A stretch of 64,000 nt of DNA from MWEI01 sp964600235 (GCA_964600235.1 CAZRIV010000007.1:62001-126000); one strand, 5' to 3'; positions 45,604 through 54,042 are shown, numbered from the stretch's first letter. Numbers and translations: made by a program. Notes: generated from the letters alone by a model not told the origin.

Positions 45604-46815
45604 TTGGAAGGACGGCAAGAGCGGCAACAAGATGACGAGCAGCATTATGACCTGTTCGACATCCTGCTTGTCCTGGCAAAAAGAAAGAAACTGATCGCCG
45701 GCATCACCGCGGGGTTGGTCATTGTTGTCGGGGTCATCAGCGTGCTGATGCCGCCCGTGTACCTGGCGGAGACCAAGATGCTTCCGCCGCAGATGGCCTC
45801 TTCCATGACCGCGCAGCTCCTCAGCCAGATCGGTGCCTCATCCGGCCTTCCGGGCGTTGCGCTTGGGGCAAAGTCGCCCAATGAGCTCTATGTCAGCCTG
45901 TTGAAGAGCAGGACCGTGCTTGACCGTGTCATTGACAGGTTCGGCCTGATGAAGCTATATGGAAAGGACTCCCGCGAGGAAACCCGGCGTGCCCTGAAAG
46001 ACCGCCTCAAGGTGCGCAACGAGATCAAGAGCGGCATAATATCCCTTGGCGTTGAAGACACCGACCCGTTGCGCTGTGCGGACATGGCAAATGCATTCGT
46101 CAAAGAGCTCAGGGAAATGAACAAGGGGCTCTCGGTAACCGAGGCATCCCAGAGGAGGCTCTTCTTTGAAGAGCAGCTCAAGGAGGCGAAAGATTCCCTG
46201 TCCAGGGCGGAAGAGGCGATGAAAGGCTTCCAGGAGAAATCCGGGGCGGTAAGGATCGACTCACAGGCCGATGCCGTCATAGAGGGGATTTCTTCCCTGA
46301 GGGCCCAGATTGCCGCCAAAGAGGTGCAGATACGCGTGATGAGGACCTACTCCACGCTGCAGAACCCCGACATCAGGAGGGCCGAGGAAGAGCTAAGGGG
46401 AATGGAGGCGCAGCTGGAAAAGCTGGAATCGAAAAACGAGGACGGGAATGTCATGGTCCCCACCGGGAACATCCCCTCGGCAAGCACGGAATATGTGCGC
46501 AGGATGAGAGACCTGAAGTTCAGCGAGACCCTCTTCGAGCTGCTCTTCAGCCAGTACCAGGCCGCCAAGATCGATGAGTCGCGCGATGCGGCGCTGATCC
46601 AGGTTATCGAGAAGGCCGTGCCCCCGGAGAAAAGGACGAGGCCGAAAAGAAGTCTCATGGTGGTTCTTGCCCTGCTTTCGGGCCTCTTTGTCTCCTCATG
46701 CGCGGCATTCATCATGGAATATTTAGATAAAATTGCCGGTGACCCTGATAAAAAAGAAAGACTTGAAACCTTTAAAAGATATATGTCATTGAAGAACACC
46801 GGGCAGAAATCATAA
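45604..46815 (+). CDS. Wzz/GNVR-type chain-length protein (second copy)
   Basis: 403 residues from TTG 45604 with GAAGGAG 7-9 bases upstream. DLFDILLVLAKRKKLIAGI leads into the first membrane segment; a coiled-coil-rich periplasmic part follows (about residues 170-280, heptad-like runs EELRGMEAQLEKLESK), then PPEKRTRPKRSLMVVLALLSG, the Pro-rich motif and second membrane segment. A 13-bp palindrome GTGATTTTATCAC (45567-45579) lies just upstream. No kinase domain. It belongs with the second polysaccharide set; the other Wzz gene is at 11087. Confidence 0.85.
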   Translation: MEGRQERQQDDEQHYDLFDILLVLAKRKKLIAGITAGLVIVVGVISVLMPPVYLAETKMLPPQMASSMTAQLLSQIGASSGLPGVALGAKSPNELYVSLLKSRTVLDRVIDRFGLMKLYGKDSREETRRALKDRLKVRNEIKSGIISLGVEDTDPLRCADMANAFVKELREMNKGLSVTEASQRRLFFEEQLKEAKDSLSRAEEAMKGFQEKSGAVRIDSQADAVIEGISSLRAQIAAKEVQIRVMRTYSTLQNPDIRRAEEELRGMEAQLEKLESKNEDGNVMVPTGNIPSASTEYVRRMRDLKFSETLFELLFSQYQAAKIDESRDAALIQVIEKAVPPEKRTRPKRSLMVVLALLSGLFVSSCAAFIMEYLDKIAGDPDKKERLETFKRYMSLKNTGQKS

Positions 46816-46879
46816 AAAGGCGGGAACTAGACGACATGGTCTGTTTGAGACAAACATCTACGGAATTTTTTCTGAGGGG

Positions 46880-48838
46880 ATGGAGCTAGCCATGCCATTT
46901 TTTTCAAGAAAGAATTTGTGGGTAATTCTCGCAGCGGATATCCTTGTCCTCGTACTCTGCTACGTAGGGGCATACCTCATACGCTTCGGTGGGTATCTAT
47001 TCCCGGAGTACCAGTACCAGATGCTTACCACCCTTGCGCCCATGGTGTCCTTCAAGATCTGCTGCTTCTTCGCCTTTGATCTCTACCGGGGTATGTGGCG
47101 CTACACCGGCATCCGCGACCTGATAAACATCATGAAGGGTTCCGTTTCAGGGGCGCTGCTGTTCATCATGTATCTGGCCATGTTTCACCATTTCCAGGGC
47201 ATCTCGCGCAGCGTGCTCATCATCGACCTGCTTCTGACCGTCATGAGCATCGGCGGGCTCAGGCTGATGATACGGCTCTACTACCAGAGGGACAGCGCCT
47301 TTGTCGAGGAACTCGTGTTCTGGCGTAAATCCCTGAAGCACAGGAGGAACATCCTCATCGTGGGGACAGGGCACCGGGCGGAAAAGCTCATGAGGGAGAT
47401 CCAGGAAAACAGCAAGGCCAATTACCAGGTCATCGGCTTTGTGGACATATGCGATACGCACAAGGGCATGAAGATCCACGGCATACCCATTCTCGGGCTG
47501 GTCAAGGACATGCCTCAGCTGGTTTCATTCTATGGGATAGAGGACATCCTCATCGCAGATTCCGACCTGCTTGCCAGGGACATCCGGTCCATCGTCGAGA
47601 TGTGCGGGGACTGCGGGGTCAGGTTCAAGGTCATCCCGTCGCTGTCTGAAAGGATGAGCCAGGGAGAGGCCGACAGCCTCAGGGACATAAAGCTCGAGGA
47701 CCTCATGGAAAGGGAGCCCGTGAAGCTCGACATGGGGCTTGTCAGGGCTGAGATCGAAGGGCAGACCATCTTCGTCACCGGGGCAGGCGGTTCCATAGGA
47801 TCAGAGCTCTGCAGGCAGATACTGCAGTACAACCCGGGCAGGCTCGTGCTCATCGACAACGCGGAAACACCCCTGTACCAGATCGATCTGGAGCTGCGCT
47901 CCCTGAAACGCGGCGATTCCACCACCCAGATCGTCCCGTGCATCGGCGATGTGCGGAGCAGGAGAAGCCTCGAGCGCATCTTCCGCAGGCACAATCCCCA
48001 GTATGTCTACCACGCGGCGGCATACAAGCACGTGCCCATGATGGAGCTTTCGCCCGTGGATGCCATCAACAACAACATCGTAGGCACGTTCAAGCTTGCC
48101 ACCCTTTCGTGCAAGTACCATGCGAAGAAGTTCGTGCTCATCTCCACGGACAAGGCTGTGCGGCCCACATCGGTCATGGGGGCGACCAAGAGGATTGCCG
48201 AGCTGGTGGTGCAGGCCATCAGCGGCAACGGGACCAGGTTCGTGGTGGTGCGTTTCGGCAACGTCCTGGGGAGCAACGGGAGCGTTGTCCCGCTGTTCCA
48301 GCGGCAGATCGCGTCCGGCGGGCCTGTCACGGTCACCCACCCGGAGGTGACGCGCTATTTCATGACCATACCCGAGGCCGTGATGCTGGTGCTTCAGGCA
48401 GGGTCCATAGGGAAAGGCGGCGAGCTGTTCCTTCTGGACATGGGCAGGCAGGTGAAGATTGCGGATCTGGCACGGAACATGATCCGCCTCTCCGGGCTTG
48501 TGCCAGATCGCGACATCAGGATCGAATACATCGGCCTCAGGCCGGGAGAGAAGCTCTACGAAGAGCTGCTCATCGACGGCGAGGGCATCATCGACACTGC
48601 CTATGAAAAGATCAAGGTCTGCAATACCTACAGCCGGATTGACGAGAGGGACCTTTTCGAAGGCATCGAGCACTTCACCTTGCTCCTGAAAAACTCGGGC
48701 GACTCGAACGCCGCGCTGAAGATCATCGAACGCCTTGTCCCGGACTTCAAAAGGGAGCTCGTCTCAGATTTCAGCTCAACCTCACCCGGAAGGCTTTCTC
48801 CCGAAGAAAAGGTCAAGCCGGCATTCAAGGAAGTCTGA
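46880..48838 (+). CDS. Membrane UDP-HexNAc 4,6-dehydratase, WbpM/PglF/CapD type
   Basis: 652 residues (or from ATG 46892). About four membrane segments occupy residues 10-130, then a first Rossmann-like domain with ILIVGTGHRAEKLMREI, then the SDR domain ITVFTGAGGSIGSELCRQ-like (TGAGGSIGSE). In this family the usual catalytic Tyr is replaced by Met: STDKAVRP ... VMGATKR is seen here. The enzyme turns UDP-GlcNAc into UDP-4-keto-6-deoxy sugar, precursor of QuiNAc, FucNAc and bacillosamine-type sugars. That product is the natural substrate for the sugar aminotransferases at 42102 or 8162. It is the last polysaccharide gene. Confidence 0.9.
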   Translation: MELAMPFFSRKNLWVILAADILVLVLCYVGAYLIRFGGYLFPEYQYQMLTTLAPMVSFKICCFFAFDLYRGMWRYTGIRDLINIMKGSVSGALLFIMYLAMFHHFQGISRSVLIIDLLLTVMSIGGLRLMIRLYYQRDSAFVEELVFWRKSLKHRRNILIVGTGHRAEKLMREIQENSKANYQVIGFVDICDTHKGMKIHGIPILGLVKDMPQLVSFYGIEDILIADSDLLARDIRSIVEMCGDCGVRFKVIPSLSERMSQGEADSLRDIKLEDLMEREPVKLDMGLVRAEIEGQTIFVTGAGGSIGSELCRQILQYNPGRLVLIDNAETPLYQIDLELRSLKRGDSTTQIVPCIGDVRSRRSLERIFRRHNPQYVYHAAAYKHVPMMELSPVDAINNNIVGTFKLATLSCKYHAKKFVLISTDKAVRPTSVMGATKRIAELVVQAISGNGTRFVVVRFGNVLGSNGSVVPLFQRQIASGGPVTVTHPEVTRYFMTIPEAVMLVLQAGSIGKGGELFLLDMGRQVKIADLARNMIRLSGLVPDRDIRIEYIGLRPGEKLYEELLIDGEGIIDTAYEKIKVCNTYSRIDERDLFEGIEHFTLLLKNSGDSNAALKIIERLVPDFKRELVSDFSSTSPGRLSPEEKVKPAFKEV

Positions 48839-48993
48839 GCCCATCTTTCGGGCAGGATTCCGGGACAATCAGTGCTTGCGGCCTTCATTCATGTTCATTG
48901 CTCCCTCAACAGATGTTCAAGAGTCGCGCACGGCTGCGCATATTGTATTTTGCCGCTCTCAAACCCTTGACGAACAAGGGTCCGGGGTGATAC

Positions 48994-49443
48994 ATGCTTG
49001 GTCTTGATGATCGCTCTTTGATGAAGTTGGCATTGGAAGAGGCACAGAAGGCTGCCGGGGCGGGAGAAGTACCGGTGGGCGCAGTGCTTGTGGCCGGGGA
49101 TCTGCTGGTCAGAGGCCACAATAGGATGATCCTTGAAAAGGATCCTACCGCACATGCCGAGATAGTGGTAATCCGCGAAGCTGCGCGGCTGCTTGGCAAT
49201 TACAGGCTTGTCCATTCAAGTCTCTACGTTACCATCGAGCCGTGCATCATGTGTGTGGGCGCTATAATCCAGGCTCGGATAGAGTACCTCACCTATGGCG
49301 CGAGAGACAAAAGATATGGCGCCGTGGAATCCATGATCGAGGGATTCAGGCTTGACGTCAACCACAAACCGATCGTCAAGGCAGGGTTGATGGAAGATCA
49401 GGCAGGCTCTTTGATGAAGAGCTTTTTCCAGGCGAAAAGGTGA
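48994..49443 (+). CDS. tadA: tRNA-specific adenosine deaminase
   Basis: 149 residues of the cytidine/deoxycytidylate deaminase fold with HAE (His54, Glu56) and PCIMC (Cys84, Cys87) zinc and catalytic motifs. In the family it changes A34 to inosine in tRNA-Arg(ACG). MLGLDDRSLMKLALEEAQKAA is the typical helical start. A GGGGTG site precedes the ATG. Its TGA stop (49441-49443) touches the first base of the tRNA-Ser(CGA) gene at 49444, so both are very likely on the same transcript. Confidence 0.9.
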   Translation: MLGLDDRSLMKLALEEAQKAAGAGEVPVGAVLVAGDLLVRGHNRMILEKDPTAHAEIVVIREAARLLGNYRLVHSSLYVTIEPCIMCVGAIIQARIEYLTYGARDKRYGAVESMIEGFRLDVNHKPIVKAGLMEDQAGSLMKSFFQAKR

Positions 49444-49534
49444 GGAGAGGTACCGAAGTGGTCATAACGGGGCCGACTCGAAATCGGCTGTCCTTTTTCA
49501 AGGACCGGGGGTTCGAATCCCTCCCTCTCCGCCA
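49444..49534 (+). tRNA. tRNA-Ser(CGA)
   Basis: 91 bases including an encoded CCA end. Acceptor GGAGAGG pairs with CCTCTCC; the anticodon loop CTCGAAA holds CGA at 49479-49481; a long variable arm (TCCTTTTTCAAGGA) marks class II tRNA-Ser; the T-loop is GTTCGAATC. It begins directly after the tadA stop codon. Confidence 0.95.
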
Positions 49535-49556
49535 GCACGAATATGAGAAGCATTTT

Positions 49557-49649
49557 GGAGAGATGCCCGAGTGGTCGAAGGGGCACGATTGGAAATCGTG
49601 TGTGCCGCTAATACCGGTACCGAGGGTTCGAATCCCTCTCTCTCCGCCA
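49557..49649 (+). tRNA. tRNA-Ser(GGA)
   Basis: 93 bases with encoded CCA. Acceptor GGAGAGA with TCTCTCC; anticodon loop TTGGAAA with GGA at 49591-49593; long variable arm with CCGGTACCG-like pairing; T-loop GTTCGAATC. It lies 22 bp after tRNA-Ser(CGA), forming a small serine tRNA pair. Confidence 0.95.
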
Positions 49650-49660
49650 TATGAAAAAAG

Positions 49661-49778
49661 GCCTTGCAGGAGGCCGGGTCTCATACAATGCAGCACTGCG
49701 AACCCCGTCAGGCCCGGGAGGGAGCAGCGGTAAGCTTGATGCTGTGTGTGTATGGCAAGGCCCGGTCTCTTGCAGGGC
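49661..49778 (+). ncRNA. ffs: Signal recognition particle RNA, 4.5S type
   Basis: About 118 bases. The conserved apical part is visible at 49707-49728: a GTCAGG strand, a GGGAGGGAGCAGC tetraloop-side strand and the opposing GAACCCC. The distal strands pair (GCCTTGCA at 49661 with TGCAGGGC at 49771-49778; ATGCAGCAC with GATGCTGTG). A TTTTCTTTTTT run follows as terminator. This is the small bacterial SRP RNA without an Alu domain. It lies between the serine tRNAs and dnaX. Confidence 0.9.
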
Positions 49779-49811
49779 TTTTCTTTTTTGCAGGGAAATG
49801 ACGATTCCGCG

Positions 49812-50222
49812 TTTAATCCCGGATTTTGCGTTTTGAAGGAGTTTATAATTGATCCGTTCAGAGCAGTGATCCCGCCGCTTCAAACAGCCGGCATAAGAGG
49901 CATTCATCAAAAGCGGCGGGATCACTGCTCTGAACGGACGTATGAAAAACAATTTTACCTGGCACGAACCATATGCCACCGCACTCTTGGAGTGTATCGG
50001 GTACATGTGTGAGTTTTGAAGGAGCTTAAAGACTTTTCCCGTTGAAACAGGTGATCTTAAAGCCCTTGATGAGAGCATAATTTGACGGCCATTTTAAGGC
50101 TTTAAGATCACCTGTTTCAACGGGCCGACAAAAACAAATCGGATCAACACGAATCATCAGTTAACGCACTCTTGGAGTGTATCGGGTATGTACACATTCA
50201 AACGCGAAAATCCGGAGTTGAA
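49812..50222 (+). repeat. Palindromic repeat element B (two hairpin modules in tandem)
   Basis: About 411 bp between ffs and dnaX, ending 45 bp before the dnaX ATG. Terminal inverted repeats: TTTAATCCCGGATTTTGCGT at 49812 and the near-complement ending at 50222. Module 1 has a perfect 28-bp stem (49853-49880 with 49911-49938) and 30-base loop; module 2 has a perfect 27-bp stem (50038-50064 with 50098-50124) and 33-base loop. After each module is the same tail (CGCACTCTTGGAGTGTATCG at 49980 and 50165), which itself contains the palindrome CACTC-TTG-GAGTG. The junction GTTTTGAAGGAG at 50013 repeats the left-end sequence, so B looks like two elements joined. Confidence 0.8.
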
Positions 50223-50267
50223 CATGTCTTCCTTGAATAATCTTGTTTTCAATACTAGGATGCTGTC

Positions 50268-51815
50268 ATGTATCAGGTTATAGCCCGCAAGTTCAGGCCG
50301 CAGCAGTTCGATGACGTGGTGGGTCAGGAGCACGTGACTCGGGTGCTCTGCAATGCCATCGAGCTTGACAGGCTGGCGCACGCGTTTATTTTTTCCGGCC
50401 CACGGGGCGTGGGGAAGACGTCCGTTGCCCGGATCCTGGCCAAGGCCATCAACTGCGCCAAGGGCCTGTCGTGCACCCCGTGCAATGCCTGCCCCATCTG
50501 CGAAGACATCACGGCATCGCGCGCGGTGGACGTCTTTGAAATAGATGCCGCCACCCATACCCAGGTGGAGAAAATTCGCGACCTCATTGAGAATTCGAGG
50601 TACACCCCGTCTGTCGCACGATTCAAGACCTTTATCATCGACGAAGTCCACATGCTCTCCCGGAGCGCCTTCAATGCCCTTCTGAAGACACTGGAGGAGC
50701 CGCCTGCGCATGTCATCTTCATCCTGGCCACCACCGAGCTGGCCAAGGTGCCTGTTACGGTTCTCTCCCGCTGCCAGCGCTACGACTTCAGGCGTATCCC
50801 GCTCGAGGATATCGTGCGGCGCCTCGCAGGTGTCGCACGGGACGAGCAGATTCTCATCAGTGATGATGCCCTGATGACCATAGCTCTCCAGGCTGACGGA
50901 AGCATGCGGGATGCCCAGGGCATGCTTGAGCATATCTCGGCCATGCGGAAGGACCTCGTCAAGGTCGATGATGTGGAAGAAGCGCTGGGGCTGGTGGGAA
51001 GATCGACCATGCGTGATCTGCTCGGCGCAATAACGAAAAAGGACGCCCCGGGCACCCTGGACGTGGTGGAGCGGGTATATCGCTATGGACAGGATCTGAA
51101 CCAGCTCTACCGCTCGCTCCTTGAGCAGTTCAGGAACCTGATGGTGATCAAGGCGGGCTACACCAATGTGCCGCTGCCTGAAGAAGAGATGGCCTTCATG
51201 AAGGACCTGATAAAGGAGCTCTCCCTGGAGGAAATCCACAGGTACCTGAGTGTCCTCATACGCTCCGAAGAAGACATGAAATATACCAGCCTTCCCAAGA
51301 TAACCCTTGAGACGATCCTGCTGAGGATACTATCGGCCCCCCGGCTGCAGGATCTGCAGACCCTCATCGCGTCGGTTTCATCCAGGCCGGGAGGGCTGCC
51401 TTCCGGCCACCTGCAGCGGTCATCGTCCATAGAGTTGTACAAAAGGCCCCCCTCGTCGCTGCCCCAGTCGTGGGAGGGGTTTCTTGCATACCTGAAAGAC
51501 CATGATCAGCCGCTCTATGCGATCGTTGCAAACACTCAAGCCCTGCACGACGGCAAGACCGGGATCACCTTGTCCTGCACAAATCAATTCCTCGCAGACC
51601 AGTTGAAAAAGGCCCTGGGGGATTTATCCGAACGGGCCAGGGCCTTCCTGGATAAGGATATCACCTTGACAATAGAGCTTCGAGACGCAGAGATTCCCGA
51701 AAATAAAAAACTCAAGCCTTCCGAGATACGGGCACAGGCGCTCAAGTCACCCCTGGTGAAGGATATCATGACTGAGTTCAATGGTGTCGTGAAGAATGTC
51801 AAGCCCAGAGAATAA
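50268..51815 (+). CDS. dnaX: DNA polymerase III tau/gamma subunit
   Basis: 515 residues. Clamp-loader AAA+ protein: Walker A GPRGVGKT at 44-51, zinc ligands Cys63, Cys72, Cys75 and Cys78, Walker B FIIDEVHML, and the SRC motif LSRCQRYDF. It loads the sliding clamp and links the replisome. The C-terminal region (after about residue 365) is short and variable, without a long tau-type extension. The start lies 45 bp after the end of repeat element B, so the element may carry its promoter or leader. It overlaps the following peptidase by 20 bases; the usual ebfC/recR neighbours are absent here. Confidence 0.95.
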   Translation: MYQVIARKFRPQQFDDVVGQEHVTRVLCNAIELDRLAHAFIFSGPRGVGKTSVARILAKAINCAKGLSCTPCNACPICEDITASRAVDVFEIDAATHTQVEKIRDLIENSRYTPSVARFKTFIIDEVHMLSRSAFNALLKTLEEPPAHVIFILATTELAKVPVTVLSRCQRYDFRRIPLEDIVRRLAGVARDEQILISDDALMTIALQADGSMRDAQGMLEHISAMRKDLVKVDDVEEALGLVGRSTMRDLLGAITKKDAPGTLDVVERVYRYGQDLNQLYRSLLEQFRNLMVIKAGYTNVPLPEEEMAFMKDLIKELSLEEIHRYLSVLIRSEEDMKYTSLPKITLETILLRILSAPRLQDLQTLIASVSSRPGGLPSGHLQRSSSIELYKRPPSSLPQSWEGFLAYLKDHDQPLYAIVANTQALHDGKTGITLSCTNQFLADQLKKALGDLSERARAFLDKDITLTIELRDAEIPENKKLKPSEIRAQALKSPLVKDIMTEFNGVVKNVKPRE

Positions 51816-52773
51816 TACCATAACCGCCCTTGATGGCGTGCGCGTCGGTCACAGTTCGGACCTTATCGGGGGTACCGGGGTAACTGCAGTCTTGTTCGAA
51901 AAGCCGGCCCGGGGAGCTGTGGATATTACGGGGATGGCCACTTCCTCCAGGCAGATCGATTCCCTTGACATGATACATCCCGGGACCGAAATCCACGGAC
52001 TGTGCCTCGCCGGGGGTTCTGCCTTCGGCCTTGATGCAGCATCCGGCGTCGTCTCATACCTCGCCGAGCACGATATCGGCCTTGATCTTTTCGTGGCAAA
52101 GGTTCCCATCGTCCCCACCGCCGTCATATTCGATCTCTCCTTCATGAAGGCCGACGCCAGGCCCACACCCGCCATGGCGTATGAGGCATGCAAGGCCGCT
52201 GATGCCTTACCCGTTGAGCAGGGGTGTGTCGGGGCAGGGACGGGTGCCACATGCGGGAAGCTCCGGGGTGTAGCGCACGGGACCAAGGCAGGGATAGGCT
52301 CCAGCCTGGTGCGGGGATCCCAGGGCATACTGATGGGGGCACTGGTGGTTGCAAACCCCTTTGGAGATGTCCTCGACATGCAGGGAAGGGTCATTGCAGG
52401 GGCCAGGGATGATGCCGGTTTCATCAACATGGCAGAAACGATAGCTCTAGGCGAGGTCAGGGAGCGATTCGGCGCCCCCGGCAACACTACCCTGTGTGTG
52501 CTGGCAACAGATGCCTATATGGATAAGATCATGGCCATGCAGGTTGCCCGCATGGCAGGCCAGGGGCTTTCCCGTCATATATCCCCGTACAACACCCCGT
52601 TTGACGGGGACATGGTCTTCAGTTTTTCTGTGGGAGAAAAGCTGGTCAATCCTCTCCACCTGGGCGTCATTGCCGCACGCGCGGCTACACAGGCCCTGCT
52701 CAATGCCGTTACCCATGCCCGCACAATGGGCGGTATCCCCTCATTCGGAGACCTGGCGGTATCCAGAAAATGA
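51796..52773 (+). CDS. P1/S58-family N-terminal nucleophile peptidase (DmpA/NylC-like)
   Basis: 325 residues. VRVGHSSDLIGGTGVTAVLF at the start, GLCLAGGSAFGLDAASGVV in the middle and GNTTLCVLATDAYMDK near residues 229-245 match the P1 family. The family's self-cleavage occurs before the Thr or Ser after the conserved Asn; here Asn230-Thr231 fits. Members act as aminopeptidases or amide hydrolases. The start overlaps dnaX by 20 bases. Substrate not known. Confidence 0.85.
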   Translation: MSSPENNTITALDGVRVGHSSDLIGGTGVTAVLFEKPARGAVDITGMATSSRQIDSLDMIHPGTEIHGLCLAGGSAFGLDAASGVVSYLAEHDIGLDLFVAKVPIVPTAVIFDLSFMKADARPTPAMAYEACKAADALPVEQGCVGAGTGATCGKLRGVAHGTKAGIGSSLVRGSQGILMGALVVANPFGDVLDMQGRVIAGARDDAGFINMAETIALGEVRERFGAPGNTTLCVLATDAYMDKIMAMQVARMAGQGLSRHISPYNTPFDGDMVFSFSVGEKLVNPLHLGVIAARAATQALLNAVTHARTMGGIPSFGDLAVSRK

Positions 52774-52942
52774 TCGGGCTGGTCTTCTTTTAAGCCTTTC
52801 TCGGCCATGCGTATGGAGTTGTCAGGGGTCTTATTCTGCTTTGCATCCCGGCCGGAGCGAGTGGATGCGCCTGGAATTCAGCACCCGGGGATGGTCAAAA
52901 CCGTTGACAAAGCCCAATCACTTGGATAGAACAGATGTCCGT

Positions 52943-53019
52943 GGCGGAGTAGCTCAGGTGGTCAGAGCATGCGGCTCATATCCGCAGTGTCGGGGGTTCA
53001 AATCCCTCCTCCGCTACCA
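52943..53019 (+). tRNA. tRNA-Met(CAT)
   Basis: 77 bases with encoded CCA. Anticodon arm TGCGG-CTCATAT-CCGCA with CAT at 52977-52979; T-loop GTTCAAATC; D-arm AGCTCAGGTGGTCAGAGC. Acceptor GGCGGAG pairs with CTCCGCT, leaving a G-U at the first pair. The normal first pair region argues for elongator methionine rather than initiator; a lysidine-modified Ile(CAU) tRNA is the other possibility, less likely by the anticodon stem. Confidence 0.9.
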
Positions 53020-53100
53020 CTTTGCATCATCTTGAATATCAAGGGAACGGAATCAGAGGCAATCCCGGTGTACATGTTTTGTTTCGACCCGAGATGAACT

Positions 53101-53136
53101 TAAGAAAACACACCCGCCCCTTAGGGAGCAGGTGTG
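53101..53136 (-). terminator. Rho-independent terminator of the PEP-CTERM gene
   Basis: On the minus strand CACACCTGCTCC pairs with GGGGCGGGTGTG around CTAA (53109-53136), followed by TTTTCTTA. It begins 23 bp after the PEP-CTERM stop. Confidence 0.75.
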
Positions 53137-53159
53137 TATTTGTTTCTAGGCAACAGCAG

Positions 53160-53549
53160 TTATTTATTCGTTACAAACTTCCGGTACAGTCCAATACCCG
53201 CCATGCCGCTTCCCACAAGAATCATGGTTGCCGGCTCAGGAACAGGAGCTGCCGGCGTTGACGGACATGTGGGGGTGATATTAAACGATATGTCCGTATT
53301 CAAGGGTGCATTCGTGGGAAGAGACTGCGTGGATGAACCGGAAAAGGAAACAGGGCTTGTTATGGTACTGCCTCCCACCTGGCTTGAATAGCCGGTCAGG
53401 GTATTCAACAGGTTGCTCGAGTAAAGGGTATTGAAAAAGAACAGGGTGGTATTGGAATTCATACTGGGCAAACTGTTTATGGGAAGCGCTTGAGACGCAA
53501 GCGGCATGACCAGAAACAGTAACACGATGGCTAGGCTTTTTATCTTCAT
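53160..53549 (-). CDS. PEP-CTERM anchored surface protein
   Basis: 129 residues from the ATG at 53549, with GAGGGAGAA upstream on that strand; longer starts at 53567 or 53636 lack a signal peptide at the right place. MKIKSLAIVLLFLVMPLAS is the signal peptide. The middle is rich in Ser, Thr and Asn with no known domain. The end is a full PEP-CTERM signal: VPEP, a hydrophobic stretch ATMILVGSGMAGIGLY, then RKFVTNK. Exosortase recognises this and anchors or releases the protein together with exopolysaccharide. No exosortase gene is in the window. The sole PEP-CTERM protein seen. Confidence 0.85.
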   Translation of the reverse strand: MKIKSLAIVLLFLVMPLASQALPINSLPSMNSNTTLFFFNTLYSSNLLNTLTGYSSQVGGSTITSPVSFSGSSTQSLPTNAPLNTDISFNITPTCPSTPAAPVPEPATMILVGSGMAGIGLYRKFVTNK

Positions 53550-53636
53550 ATGAGTGTTCTCCCTCATCTTTTCATAGGTGCTTTGTCTCAATATTAGCAC
53601 TATTAGTGCCAACTTTGCCGCATTGCAATTACCCAT

Positions 53637-54042
53637 GTATTATCAATATATTAACCACCGAAAAAAATTTTCTTATGTCTGTTGTTATGATATAATATGT
53701 AATTAATTCTCTTTTTGGTTAAAATATATTCCCTTTTGGGGTCATATCTTTTCCCCTGCCTGCCCAGGTGGAATTATGGTTTATGCTGCCTATTATACTG
53801 CTTTTGTTGGCTATTATCTATACTCATATTCAACAGGCTGATTCAACAAGCATATTGTGTTATATATTTCTTTTTACAGTCTTGTGCTGCCGGGTTGAAA
53901 GCCCTCGTCTGTTTTTTGTGTCTTTTTTCAAACACCTGTGTTGCCCTGCTGGGACTTTGATATCTAATCTAAAAAAACCTGAAGTTTTGCTTCCCCTCAT
54001 AGGTCTGATTAATTATATTTACCATATCCTTGGAGGTTTCAT
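53637..54042. other. AT-rich intergenic region before the GH57 operon
   Basis: About 406 bp between divergent genes. TATAAT at 53691-53696 could be a -10 box for the GH57 operon, without a good -35. A 92-codon open frame from GTG 53768 to 54046 encodes a hydrophobic, Cys/Phe-rich product with no recognisable family and overlaps the next start; I consider it unproven. Otherwise I see nothing. Confidence 0.4.

Noticed and set aside
49376..49696. Minus-strand frame of 106 codons over the serine tRNAs
   Set aside because: It is the reverse strand of the two tRNA-Ser genes; its GERGIRTLG and RGRDSNPR parts are the well-known false peptides made by translating tRNA T-arms.
49853..50124. Integron attC-like recombination sites in the palindromes
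   Set aside because: Stem lengths are similar, but the arms are perfect complements without the extrahelical bases, the terminal core sites RYYYAAC and GTTRRRY do not fit, and no gene cassettes or integrase accompany them.
49812..50222. CRISPR array, because similar segments recur in element B
   Set aside because: Only two units are present, the repeated parts are over 100 bp with palindromes, and there are no regular short repeats and unique spacers; no cas gene is in the window.
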